DNA of 64,000 nucleotides, taken from contig CAVQWE010000005.1 in NCBI GenBank assembly GCA_963717385.1, positions 1 through 64,000 on the forward strand, written 5' to 3'. This document shows, piece after piece, positions 29,237 to 35,864 of this stretch (position 1 is the stretch's first letter; every line of letters starts with the position of its first letter). The stretch is from Sva-07 sp963717385. Its GTDB lineage: Bacteria; Actinomycetota; Acidimicrobiia; Acidimicrobiales; Ilumatobacteraceae. The translations under genes and the position numbers were made by a program. A model generated the notes under the pieces. That model worked only from the letters and a program-made list of their open reading frames with translations, did no database searches and was not told where the DNA came from.

Positions 29237-29660
29237 TCAAGCGATCAGTTGCTGGAGGTTCGCCAACGCGGCGGGGCCGGAGCAGCCACGGACCGACCAG
29301 TGGATTCCGTGCCCACATGGCGTCGTTGAGCATGCCGTCAGCGGCACCTCGCATGTAGTCGTCGACCGTGTCGGTCATCGGTACCGGACGCGTGAGGTTG
29401 TGTCGCTCTTCGTCGTCGATGTTCGCTGCGATGAAGCACGGCTGGAACTGACGGATCATGCCCAGATTGATTCTCCCGGGTGCGAAGATCGGCGTCAGGT
29501 CCCCGACGTTGCCGGCGGCGGCACTCGCAGTGCAATCGACGTACAGCGTGTCGGGCTCGACGGACGGCGGCTCGCCGCGAGCGATTGCTCTCGCCGCATC
29601 CGACAACGTTTGCCCCGTACGAACGCTGACCGCAGTCCCGCGACAGCGGGCAGGCGGCGT
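29237..29660 (-). pseudogene. C-terminal remnant of an FAD/NAD(P)-dependent oxidoreductase
   Basis: Fragments of one protein lie in two minus-strand frames. One reads ARGEPPSVEPDTLYVDCTAS, then PIFAPGRINLGMIRQFQPCF, then DAMWARNPLVGP. The other carries the natural end AALANLQQLIA with stop at 29237-29239. I recall the LYVDCTA...PIFAPGRI...QPCF block as the C-terminal part of a large actinobacterial FAD-dependent oxidoreductase family. No N-terminal dinucleotide-binding domain is visible upstream, and a frame change occurs near 29300. Tail to tail with the transporter gene. Family assignment is from memory of motifs, so moderate. Confidence 0.55.
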
Positions 29661-29875
29661 CATCGCATCAGGCGCCCATATCAAGCATTCGGCGCTACTC
29701 GCCCCGGCCCCGGCCCGGCGATCAGGGGCAGTCTGCGCCGTCGCTCGCTTGAGCGCTATTGGATGGTGTGTGCGCTCGTCCGTGCCGATCACGAGTGCAG
29801 TCTCGAGTAACCCAACGTCGGCGATCGTGGGCCGTTGGTCGCATCACTTCATCGAGCTCGCAATACGTTGGAGCG

Positions 29876-30295
29876 GTGAACGTTGACACACGCATTCGAC
29901 CGAGCTTGCTGCGGAACATCCCAGTGCTGGTCTTTTGCGTCCTCGGCGGGCTTGTCGGGATATTCGTCGACGACCTTCCTGCGATCGGGCGCGTGTTCGG
30001 GGTCATGTTCGCCGCGGGATTCATCCCGTTCTTGGTGCTGCTCCTCACGACCTGGTTCGAGTTCGGCGACGGCGTTGTGCGCACCTCGGTATTGGGCCGG
30101 GTGCGTTCATTTCGGGCCGAGGAGTCGACCTTCACGCTGCATCCATTGGCGGTGGGCTTCTTCGCAAAGTCGACTGCGGTCGAACTCCGGTCCGCAGAAG
30201 CACGCCGGACAGTGTCGCTTGCGGTGTTCAGCCCGGATGATCGAGAGCTGATCCAGCGCGAGCTACGGACGAGGTTGACCCGCGCTGCGCGCTGA
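29876..30295 (+). CDS. Small membrane protein, possible bacterial PH-like domain
   Basis: About 139 aa, starting with GTG at 29876 behind TTGGAG. Two membrane helices (IPVLVFCVLGGLVGIFV and FAAGFIPFLVLLLTTW) are followed by a basic beta-rich segment (FEFGDGVVRTSVLGRVRSFR) and ELRTRLTRAAR at the end. This two-helix plus small domain layout resembles bacterial PH-domain membrane proteins, but I cannot assign a function. It stands alone between the oxidoreductase remnant and the repeat-bounded modules. Confidence 0.6.
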   Translation: MNVDTRIRPSLLRNIPVLVFCVLGGLVGIFVDDLPAIGRVFGVMFAAGFIPFLVLLLTTWFEFGDGVVRTSVLGRVRSFRAEESTFTLHPLAVGFFAKSTAVELRSAEARRTVSLAVFSPDDRELIQRELRTRLTRAAR

Positions 30296-30301
30296 GGGAC
30301 T

Positions 30302-30322
30302 ACCCGCCGCGCAATGGGCGGG
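30302..30322 (+). terminator. GC-rich hairpin after the PH-like gene
   Basis: ACCCGCC, a six- to seven-base loop, then GGGCGGGT starts 7 bp after the stop codon. There is no T-run, so it is either a weak terminator or simply an RNA hairpin protecting the 3' end. Confidence 0.35.
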
Positions 30323-30496
30323 TGAACGCCGACTAGAAAGTGTGCTCCGTTGTGGATGTGCTCGCCCATAGCGGGCATGACGCGCACCACGAGGCGACCC
30401 AACACCTTCAGCCCATTCTCGACCGCCACCGTGGCCTATGTGCCGTTCGGCCGCGTTGCCGAAGTGCCGGTAGCGGACGCGTGCCGAACTGCCGAA

Positions 30497-30562
30497 CTGC
30501 GCTCCCTCCGTCTCGTGAGGCCGTCTGGGACGGCGACGTGAATATCGGGTGCTTGGCTTGGG
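30497..30562 (+). repeat. Dispersed repeat copy R1 (66-bp long form)
   Basis: 66 bp that match 31306-31371 at 62 positions. It ends in the core shared with three further copies (AATATCGGGTGC..GGCTTGGG). It lies in the 447-bp gene-free stretch 30296-30742, left of the RHH/MazF pair. The following 120 bases hold weaker echoes of the same words (TACCGGGCACTCGGC near 30679). Confidence 0.85.
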
Positions 30563-30707
30563 TAGATATGTCGGTGATCCACCCGCCCGTGCCCGATCGC
30601 CGGTGACTATCCGGACGATTATCGAGCGGTCTTGCGGATACCCCGGCACTCGCTCGACCACTTGCGTCGAGCGCACATACCGGGCACTCGGCGCTACCAG
30701 CTTGCCG

Positions 30708-30736
30708 TTGCGATTCGTATCACGTTCTGTCATACT
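30708..30736 (+). promoter_or_regulatory. Candidate promoter of the RHH/MazF operon, leaderless
   Basis: TTGCGA (30708-30713), 17 bp, CATACT (30731-30736). The -10 ends six bases before the ATG of the antitoxin, so the transcript would begin at or next to the start codon. Confidence 0.5.
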
Positions 30737-30742
30737 CTGCTC

Positions 30743-30982
30743 ATGGCGAAAGCGATTTCGGTCCGACTCGATGATGATGCCGAACGAGCGCTTCGCATCT
30801 TGGAGTCGACCGGTCTGAGCCGGTCCGCGGCTATCCGTTCTGCCTTGCTCGCCTCGGCCGAGCGGGTACGGAAGCGAAGCGAGCTCGCGTCCGAGGCCGC
30901 CGCATTGGAAGCCGATGAAGCCGACCGAGCCGAGATGCTGGCGATCGCGTCGATGATGGAGACGATGCGTGCAGCGGGGTGA
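30743..30982 (+). CDS. Ribbon-helix-helix antitoxin
   Basis: 79-aa protein beginning MAKAISVRLDDDAERALRIL, a classic RHH DNA-binding strand and helix, followed by GLSRSAAIRSAL and an acidic, probably unstructured toxin-binding tail (AAALEADEADRAEML). It would bind its own promoter and neutralise the MazF-like toxin. The start is chosen at 30743 from the RHH motif and the promoter position. It overlaps the toxin gene by 14 bp. Confidence 0.85.
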   Translation: MAKAISVRLDDDAERALRILESTGLSRSAAIRSALLASAERVRKRSELASEAAALEADEADRAEMLAIASMMETMRAAG

Positions 30983-31286
30983 GGTCTTTCGCTTCAAGGT
31001 CCCCAAGGGTGTCGGACATGAACAGCAAGGTGAGCGCTTCGGAGTCATCGTGCAGTCCGATTCGATGCTTCCTCGTTCGGTGATTCTCGTGGCGCCCACG
31101 TCACGAAGCGCTCGTCCAGCCTCCTTCCGGCCCGAAGTTTCAATCGCTGGAGACACGACTCGGGTGCTCGTCGAACAGGTCGGTGCGGTGGACGCCCAGC
31201 GGCTCGGGCGGCGCGTGGGACAGCTGGCGGCAGACGAAATGTGGGCCGTCGATGAGGCGCTCATCACCGTGCTCGGCCTCGACTAA
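30969..31286 (+). CDS. MazF/PemK-family toxin
   Basis: 105-aa predicted mRNA interferase. It starts MQRGEVFRFKVPKGVGHEQQ with the RGEV..GxEQ family opening, then RFGVIVQSD, SVILVAPTSRS and VLVEQVGAVDAQRL, matching the SH3-like PemK fold. It overlaps the RHH antitoxin by 14 bp. Together with direct repeats on both sides this looks like a self-contained toxin-antitoxin unit. Confidence 0.87.
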   Translation: MQRGEVFRFKVPKGVGHEQQGERFGVIVQSDSMLPRSVILVAPTSRSARPASFRPEVSIAGDTTRVLVEQVGAVDAQRLGRRVGQLAADEMWAVDEALITVLGLD

Positions 31287-31305
31287 CCCGTCCCGATCTG
31301 CCGCT

Positions 31306-31371
31306 CTGCGCTCCCTCCGTCTCGTCGGGCCGTCTGGGACGGCGACGTGAATATCGGGTGCCCGGCTTGGG
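31306..31371 (+). repeat. Dispersed repeat copy R2 (66-bp long form)
   Basis: Second copy of the 66-bp sequence, four mismatches to R1, beginning 20 bp after the toxin stop. Its core contains CGGCTTGGGCCG, a short hairpin. An 8-bp inverted repeat (TAACCCGT at 31284-31291 and ACGGGTTA at 31403-31410) brackets the whole element. The remainder of the gene-free stretch, 31411-31770, shows no reading frame or repeat that I can support. Confidence 0.85.
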
Positions 31372-31770
31372 CCGCAGTGTTGCGCGCTCACCCCGATGAC
31401 GAACGGGTTACCGAGCGCATAATATGCAGCGACTCAGCCCGATCGACCTCCCTGCCGGATCTCGGATATGGCGCCGGTTTTTCAGTTGGCAGGTTCAGAT
31501 CGCTTCGAACGTGAGCGGATAGAGCTGTAATCGCTTTGTTGGTGTGCGAGGCTGAAACTGTGGTCGAGTCCGCTCAGTTGTCGGGTGGACGGGCAAGTCG
31601 GTCAACTGCAGCACTCACGGTTGCGTTGACCTCACTCGTGCTTCTCTTGACGGCACTATTCGAGGTTTCCACGCTGGTGCGCGATCGGGTCTGACTGGAC
31701 TGCTGACTTGCCCGAAAGAGGCCGGTCCGAGCGCGGTCGGCGGCTGGATGCATCCGCGCTCTGTGATCTT

Positions 31771-31799
31771 GGAACTTGTGAGAAACCGTTTGGTGGTCT
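31771..31799 (+). promoter_or_regulatory. Candidate ECF-type promoter of the sigma gene
   Basis: GGAACTT (31771-31777) and GGTCT (31795-31799) with 17 bp between match the GGAAC / GTC(T) form of ECF-sigma promoters. The GTG start of the sigma gene lies five bases further on, so the message would be leaderless and the sigma factor might drive its own gene. Confidence 0.45.
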
Positions 31800-31804
31800 G
31801 ATTC

Positions 31805-32347
31805 GTGTATGAGGATGTGAAGGTGACGGACGGACACGAGTTCGAGACGACGTTTCGTGAGGTGTTTCCCCGTCTGGTCTCTCTCGGGGTCCTCAAGACC
31901 GGTCAGTTCGAGATTGCTCGCGATCTTGCGCAGGAAACCATGTCGCGTGCGTACGATCGGTGGGACGAACTCGCTGGCTACGACGCTCCTGCGATGTGGT
32001 GCCGAGTGGTGATGACGAACCTTCTCATCGATCACTCTCGGGCAACGGCATCAGAGCGAGCCGCTGTCGATCGTCTCGGCCGCCAGACCGCCGACTCGGA
32101 GCATCGACTGATCGATAGCGGTGCAACTTCGTCGCTCGTCCGATGGAACGACCTGGTTCGAGCCCTACCGGACCGGCAGCGCCTCATCGTCACCCTTTAC
32201 TACGCAGATGATCTGTCAGTCGGCCAGATCGCCAAACTTCTCAACACGTCGCGCGCCAGCGTCAAGGCGATGTTGTTCAAGGCTCGCCGAACGCTGCGGT
32301 CCCGGCTCCAAGCGCGCGAGCGAACCGAAGGAGATACCGATGGATGA
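31805..32347 (+). CDS. ECF-type RNA polymerase sigma factor
   Basis: About 180 aa. Region 2 spans FEIARDLAQETMSRAYDRWD to MWCRVVMTNLLIDHSRA; region 4 spans RALPDRQRLIVTLYYADDLS and IAKLLNTSRASVKAMLFKAR, with the helix-turn-helix. I take the GTG at 31805, supported by the candidate leaderless promoter; an internal GTG at 31823 (VTDGHEFET) with GAGG upstream is an alternative. It overlaps the next gene by 8 bp, so its product and the membrane protein are probably partners. Confidence 0.87.
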   Translation: MYEDVKVTDGHEFETTFREVFPRLVSLGVLKTGQFEIARDLAQETMSRAYDRWDELAGYDAPAMWCRVVMTNLLIDHSRATASERAAVDRLGRQTADSEHRLIDSGATSSLVRWNDLVRALPDRQRLIVTLYYADDLSVGQIAKLLNTSRASVKAMLFKARRTLRSRLQARERTEGDTDG

Positions 32348-33698
32348 CCGGATCCGAGCACTTGCACACGAAACCCGCGCTGAGGTTGAACACGGGCTCG
32401 ACCTCGACCGTGAACTTGCCGTAACTCTTACGCGCGACAAGGCCCGAACTGCCAGCGTCGCCGAGTTGGAAGTGCGTCGTCGTCGTGTCGCACCGTGGGC
32501 AGCAGCCGCCGCAGTCGCCATTTCGGTCAGCGTCGCAGGATTGTGGCTCACCGCCGACGAACGCGACACCGTTAGAACAGCAGTCCCGACTGTGACCGAA
32601 CCGGTGGCGGTGGCGACCACGATCAAAACGGAGACAGCGGACACAGCGACGCCTGCGACGCCTGCGACGCCTGCGACCACGGTCGTGTCGCCATCGACGA
32701 CCACAACGGTGGGCCCGTCGACCACGATCGGCAACACGGTCACCCCGTTGCTCCCCGTTCCAGGCACAATTCGACTCGGCCCATCGGACCTCATCGCTCG
32801 ACAGACCGACGGCGAAGTTTGGTGGTATCCAGCCGCTCTCAGCGACCAACCGGGCGAACCCGTGCTGTTGATCGACCGCCCTGATCCGCGCATCATTCCG
32901 TCAGAGGGCGAGGGACCAAACATCATCGACGAAGTCGCTGGAACGTTCAACGGTTCGCTCATCTACAGCGACTGCTGCGAACCCGTTTCGGGCAACGTGT
33001 TCGCGATCGGCGAGCCAGGCGCCGAAGTCGACCGCACGGTTGGTCTCAGCGATCGGTTCCAGCTGTGGGGCGTCGGCACCAATCCGCACATCGAACCTGG
33101 CGGTACGCGAGCAGTCATGTACAACTGGGACTTCGTGAACGTCGTCGACATGGTCACCGGCGACCAGCAGTTTGTCTCCACAACAGGCTCATTCGTCGAC
33201 CCCGAACTCAATACAACGGGCCCGCCGTTCACCGTCGACGACGCAACGTGGACACCAAGCGGCACAATCGTGCTGCTCGGACGCTCCGACACCAACGGCC
33301 TCATCCTCACCGAACGCGACGCCGACAACGTCACCGTCGAACTCAACCGCACCGAACTCAACCTCACCGTCGACCCACAGACGCAGACCGGGCCAGTCCA
33401 GATCGTGGGAACCATCGGTGAGTCGATCTTCGTCGCCGTCTACGGTCCTGCCGGCTTCCAGCTGGTCGTCGTCGACCTCACCGGCTGGACTGTCGCTGAT
33501 GGCGTCTTGCCCTTCGACGTTCCCGCCACAAGTGACTTCGTCCGCCTGGACGCCGACGGGACGACGGCAGCATGGATCACCGACGGCCAAGCACACCTCC
33601 AACGCCCAGGCGAGGAACCGATCGTATGGCGCAACGAGATCGCAGAGATCTGGTTTCCGTCAATCGAAGCGTCCGGACAGCCACCCTCCCCGCCCTGA
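32340..33698 (+). CDS. Single-pass membrane protein, probable anti-sigma partner
   Basis: 452 aa, ATG at 32340 with AAGGAG upstream, overlapping the sigma gene. A cytosolic N-terminal domain of about 50 residues is followed by one helix (APWAAAAAVAISVSVAGLWL, residues 51-70), an ATPATPATP/Thr-rich stalk and an external domain of about 350 residues. The latter has beta-propeller-like repeats (GEVWWYPAALSDQPGEPVLL, WGVGTNPHIEPGGTRAVMYN). The topology and the overlap with an ECF gene suggest an anti-sigma factor with an external sensor. I see no zinc-binding HxxxCxxC motif. Confidence 0.65.
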   Translation: MDDRIRALAHETRAEVEHGLDLDRELAVTLTRDKARTASVAELEVRRRRVAPWAAAAAVAISVSVAGLWLTADERDTVRTAVPTVTEPVAVATTIKTETADTATPATPATPATTVVSPSTTTTVGPSTTIGNTVTPLLPVPGTIRLGPSDLIARQTDGEVWWYPAALSDQPGEPVLLIDRPDPRIIPSEGEGPNIIDEVAGTFNGSLIYSDCCEPVSGNVFAIGEPGAEVDRTVGLSDRFQLWGVGTNPHIEPGGTRAVMYNWDFVNVVDMVTGDQQFVSTTGSFVDPELNTTGPPFTVDDATWTPSGTIVLLGRSDTNGLILTERDADNVTVELNRTELNLTVDPQTQTGPVQIVGTIGESIFVAVYGPAGFQLVVVDLTGWTVADGVLPFDVPATSDFVRLDADGTTAAWITDGQAHLQRPGEEPIVWRNEIAEIWFPSIEASGQPPSPP

Positions 33699-33768
33699 CA
33701 ATCCGTTGGCAAGTGACCTCTCACCGAAACTGAGCCCGGTGGGCGACTTCCTGACCGGACACAGCCCG

Positions 33769-33807
33769 GGATCATCTCGCGTCACGCTTGGGCCGAACTC
33801 GCACGCG
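33769..33807 (+). repeat. Dispersed repeat copy R3 (core)
   Basis: 39-bp copy of the shared core, most divergent on its left (ATCATCTCGCGTCACGCTT) but with GCTTGGGCCGAACTCGCACGCG intact on the right. It sits in the gap between the sigma module and the acetyltransferase gene; the rest of that 203-bp gap shows only weaker echoes of R1 sequence (GCCGGTGATTATCGAG near 33823). Confidence 0.7.
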
Positions 33808-33901
33808 TCGATCGGCGTCGTGCCGGTGATTATCGAGAGCGTTATCGCGAGACACAGAAATCTCTCGCGGACGGAGCGGTAGCGAGCGGCAGAATCGCCC
33901 G

Positions 33902-34666
33902 ATGACCGACACTGGTTTGCACATTCGCTCGAAGCGCGACGATGAGTTTGAAAGGGTCCGCCGCCTCGAAGTTGCGGCGTTCGGCGGCGACGAATCGATC
34001 GGGGTGCTCCTCGACGCGCTTCGGCTGTCGTGGGCTTGGGAGCCGGAGTTGTCGATCGTTGCCGAGCGCAACTCCCGGACCTGCGCCCATGTCTTGTTCA
34101 CTCGAGCGCTCCTGGACGCACCGGACCGCCTGGTCGAGGTGCTCGTCCTGAGCCCGGTTGGCGTGCGGCCCGACTTGCATGGCCAGGGCATCGGTACAAC
34201 GCTGATCTCCGAGGCGCTCCGCCAGATCGCCCTCCAGCGCCAAGAACCAGCGATCTTCTTGGAGGGGAACCCGAAGTACTACGCCCGTTTCGGCTTCGAG
34301 TCGGCGTGCGCGATTGGTTTTCGCCGCCCGTCGCTGAGGACCCCTGAACCTGCATTTCAGGTATTGCGTCTGCCGCCTTTCGACGGGACGGTCAGCGGCA
34401 CATTGGTCTACCCCGACGCCTTTTTGGCGCACCGACTCCGTCGGATTGAGATAGCACCGAAGCGTCACCAGATCCCGGGTCGAAGATGCGATTACCGAGT
34501 GCTCGGCTTGGGCCGCAGTCGCACACCCGGCGCGGCGTGCACAGGTGAATCTGTGCGGGTGCTAGGTGGCGAGTTTGCGGAGCCGCTCGGCGATCGTGTC
34601 GACGGTCGGTTGGCCGGCGGCGACGTCGATCACGAGGTCGTAGACGTCGTCGTTGCTGGCGCGTGA
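33902..34666 (+). CDS. GNAT N-acetyltransferase with an unnatural-looking C-terminal run-on
   Basis: Predicted acetyl-CoA-dependent acetyltransferase. The GNAT core is LVEVLVLSPVGVRPDLHGQG with IGTTLISEALRQIA (acetyl-CoA loop), AIFLEGNPKYYARFGFESA and LVYPDAFLAH, the normal end of this family at about residue 180. Beyond that the frame stays open for about 75 residues through repeat R4 and into the antisense strand of the Doc gene. I think the functional protein ends near 34450 and that repeat insertion or an indel removed the natural stop. Substrate unknown. Confidence 0.75.
   Translation: MTDTGLHIRSKRDDEFERVRRLEVAAFGGDESIGVLLDALRLSWAWEPELSIVAERNSRTCAHVLFTRALLDAPDRLVEVLVLSPVGVRPDLHGQGIGTTLISEALRQIALQRQEPAIFLEGNPKYYARFGFESACAIGFRRPSLRTPEPAFQVLRLPPFDGTVSGTLVYPDAFLAHRLRRIEIAPKRHQIPGRRCDYRVLGLGRSRTPGAACTGESVRVLGGEFAEPLGDRVDGRLAGGDVDHEVVDVVVAGA
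34488..34526 (+). repeat. Dispersed repeat copy R4 (core)
   Basis: Core copy ATTACCGAGTGCTCGGCTTG followed by GGCCGCAGTCGCACAC. CGGC-TTGG-GCCG can pair as a hairpin, extended by GTGC with GCAC. It lies between the acetyltransferase domain and the Doc/RHH pair, and the acetyltransferase frame reads through it. Confidence 0.8.
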
Positions 34667-34945
34667 GATCTCGACGCCGTTGATCTCGAGGAAGACTGCG
34701 GTGGCCAACCATCCGAGGCGCTTGTTGCCGTCGACGAGAGCATGGTTCTTGACGATCGAATGCAGCAGCGCGGCTGCTTTGGTCCAGATGTCCGGGTAGG
34801 CATCCTCACCGAACGCGGTCGTCTGCGGGCGGGCGACGGCCGAGCCGAGAAGTCCGACGTCGCGGATCGGCGCAGGATCACCGAGCAGTGCGATGGCGAG
34901 GCCAACGACATCATCGAGGTCGAGGAACTCGACCGGTTCGTTCAC
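34562..34945 (-). CDS. Doc/Fic-family toxin
   Basis: 127-aa protein with the catalytic motif NHALVDGNKRLGWLATAVFL (His68 to Arg76), matching the Doc form HxFxD(A/G)NKR. Doc proteins phosphorylate EF-Tu; other Fic proteins AMPylate targets. The rest is all-helical as in Doc (TKAAALLHSIVKNH upstream, AGQPTVDTIAERLRKL at the end). It overlaps its RHH antitoxin gene by 4 bp. Both are on the minus strand, opposite to the surrounding modules. Confidence 0.88.
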   Translation of the reverse strand: MNEPVEFLDLDDVVGLAIALLGDPAPIRDVGLLGSAVARPQTTAFGEDAYPDIWTKAAALLHSIVKNHALVDGNKRLGWLATAVFLEINGVEISRASNDDVYDLVIDVAAGQPTVDTIAERLRKLAT

Positions 34946-35148
34946 TCGCCGAGCCGACGCAAGGCGTCACTGTGGGTGTCCATGATCAGATCAGCGGCGC
35001 GTGCGACTCGGTCTCGGTGATCGCTGCGGGCGACGAACTCGCGCACGGCACGGCGTGCTGCCTCCTGCATGGAGATTCCCTCGGCGTCGGCGCGGGCTTT
35101 CAGTCCTTCTTGCTCACTGTCGGTGAGCCGCAGCGTCATGGCCATCAC
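34942..35148 (-). CDS. RHH-type antitoxin paired with Doc
   Basis: 68 aa starting MMAMTLRLTDSEQEGLKARA; the second or third Met could be the true start. A ribbon strand (TLRLTDSE) and helices (GISMQEAARRAVREFVARSD) are typical of the short RHH antitoxins that accompany Doc in actinobacteria. ATGA overlap with the toxin gene. Confidence 0.85.
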   Translation of the reverse strand: MMAMTLRLTDSEQEGLKARADAEGISMQEAARRAVREFVARSDHRDRVARAADLIMDTHSDALRRLGE

Positions 35149-35206
35149 GGCATGGTATCAGTTCGATACCGTGCTAGCCCGGGAGGGGGGCAACGGCATC
35201 GGGTTC

Positions 35207-35246
35207 GGGATTACCGGGCGCTCGGCTTGGGCCGAAGCCGCACGCG
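35207..35246 (+). repeat. Dispersed repeat copy R5 (core)
   Basis: 40-bp core copy beginning GGGATTACCGGGCGCTCGGC and ending GCCGAAGCCGCACGCG, the closest to consensus. It separates the Doc/RHH pair from the second sigma module. The surrounding gap 35149-35369 contains nothing else I can support. Confidence 0.8.
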
Positions 35247-35369
35247 TGAGTGACACAGCGCAGCGCGATTCTGCGTGGCCGAAGTGTGCGGCGTCGGCGA
35301 GATCGCTGGTCGTTCTCGTCGAAGAAATCTCGATCGAAGGTGAAACGATTCCGTGGCGTCGGTGCCTTA

Positions 35370-35864
35370 ATGGGTGTGGTGGAGATCGAGGACGAGGCGG
35401 TGCGAGCATCGACCGATCGCGCGTTCTCGGAGTTCGTTGAGACCCATGGCGAGCGACTGCGTCGCGTGCTGGCGGCCGGCTACGGCGTAGAGGTCGGCAA
35501 CGACGCGTGTGCGGAGGCCCTGGCGTATGCGTGGGAGCACTGGGACCGCGTCGGCGGCCTCGACAATCCGGTCGGGTATCTGTATCGGGTTGCGCAGTCG
35601 TCAACGCGCCGCCATCGCCGCTGGACGCGTCGAGTCGCGTTGCCGCTGGAGTCGTCATCTGAGCAGGGCGCACTGGATCCGGATCTCGGCGCAGCGCTGG
35701 GTCGGCTGTCTCAGCGTCAACGTCAGTGTGTCGTGCTCGTGCACGTGTACGACTGGACCTATCAGCAGACAGCCGACGCGCTGAACCTTCCGCTCACATC
35801 GGTGCGCAACCACGTCCATCGGGGACTCAAAGCCTTACGAACGACATTGGAGTCAGGAACATGA
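35370..35864 (+). CDS. Sigma-70-like (ECF/SigJ-type) factor
   Basis: 164 aa from the ATG at 35370 (MGVVEIEDEAVRASTDRAFS). Region 2 is compact (NDACAEALAYAWEHWDRVGG, NPVGYLYRVAQSSTRRHRR); region 4 is clear (LGRLSQRQRQCVVLVHVYDW, QQTADALNLPLTSVRNHVHR). In-frame sequence upstream of 35370 is repeat-derived. It overlaps the following membrane protein gene as ATGA, which suggests a sigma/anti-sigma pair. Confidence 0.82.
   Translation: MGVVEIEDEAVRASTDRAFSEFVETHGERLRRVLAAGYGVEVGNDACAEALAYAWEHWDRVGGLDNPVGYLYRVAQSSTRRHRRWTRRVALPLESSSEQGALDPDLGAALGRLSQRQRQCVVLVHVYDWTYQQTADALNLPLTSVRNHVHRGLKALRTTLESGT

Noticed and set aside
27785..29329. 514-codon plus-strand frame overlapping the transporter gene
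   Set aside because: Arg-rich alternate frame of the DHA2 transporter; no membrane helices or motifs.
32640..32690. ACGCCTGCG trinucleotide-type tandem repeat as a regulatory repeat
   Set aside because: It encodes the ATPATPATP stalk of the membrane protein in frame; an ordinary low-complexity linker.
30497..35246. Integron cassette array with attC sites
   Set aside because: The repeats separate compact modules, but I cannot place RYYYAAC/GTTRRRY core sites at their ends, gene orientation is mixed, and no IntI-type integrase is in the window. Kept only as cassette-like repeats.
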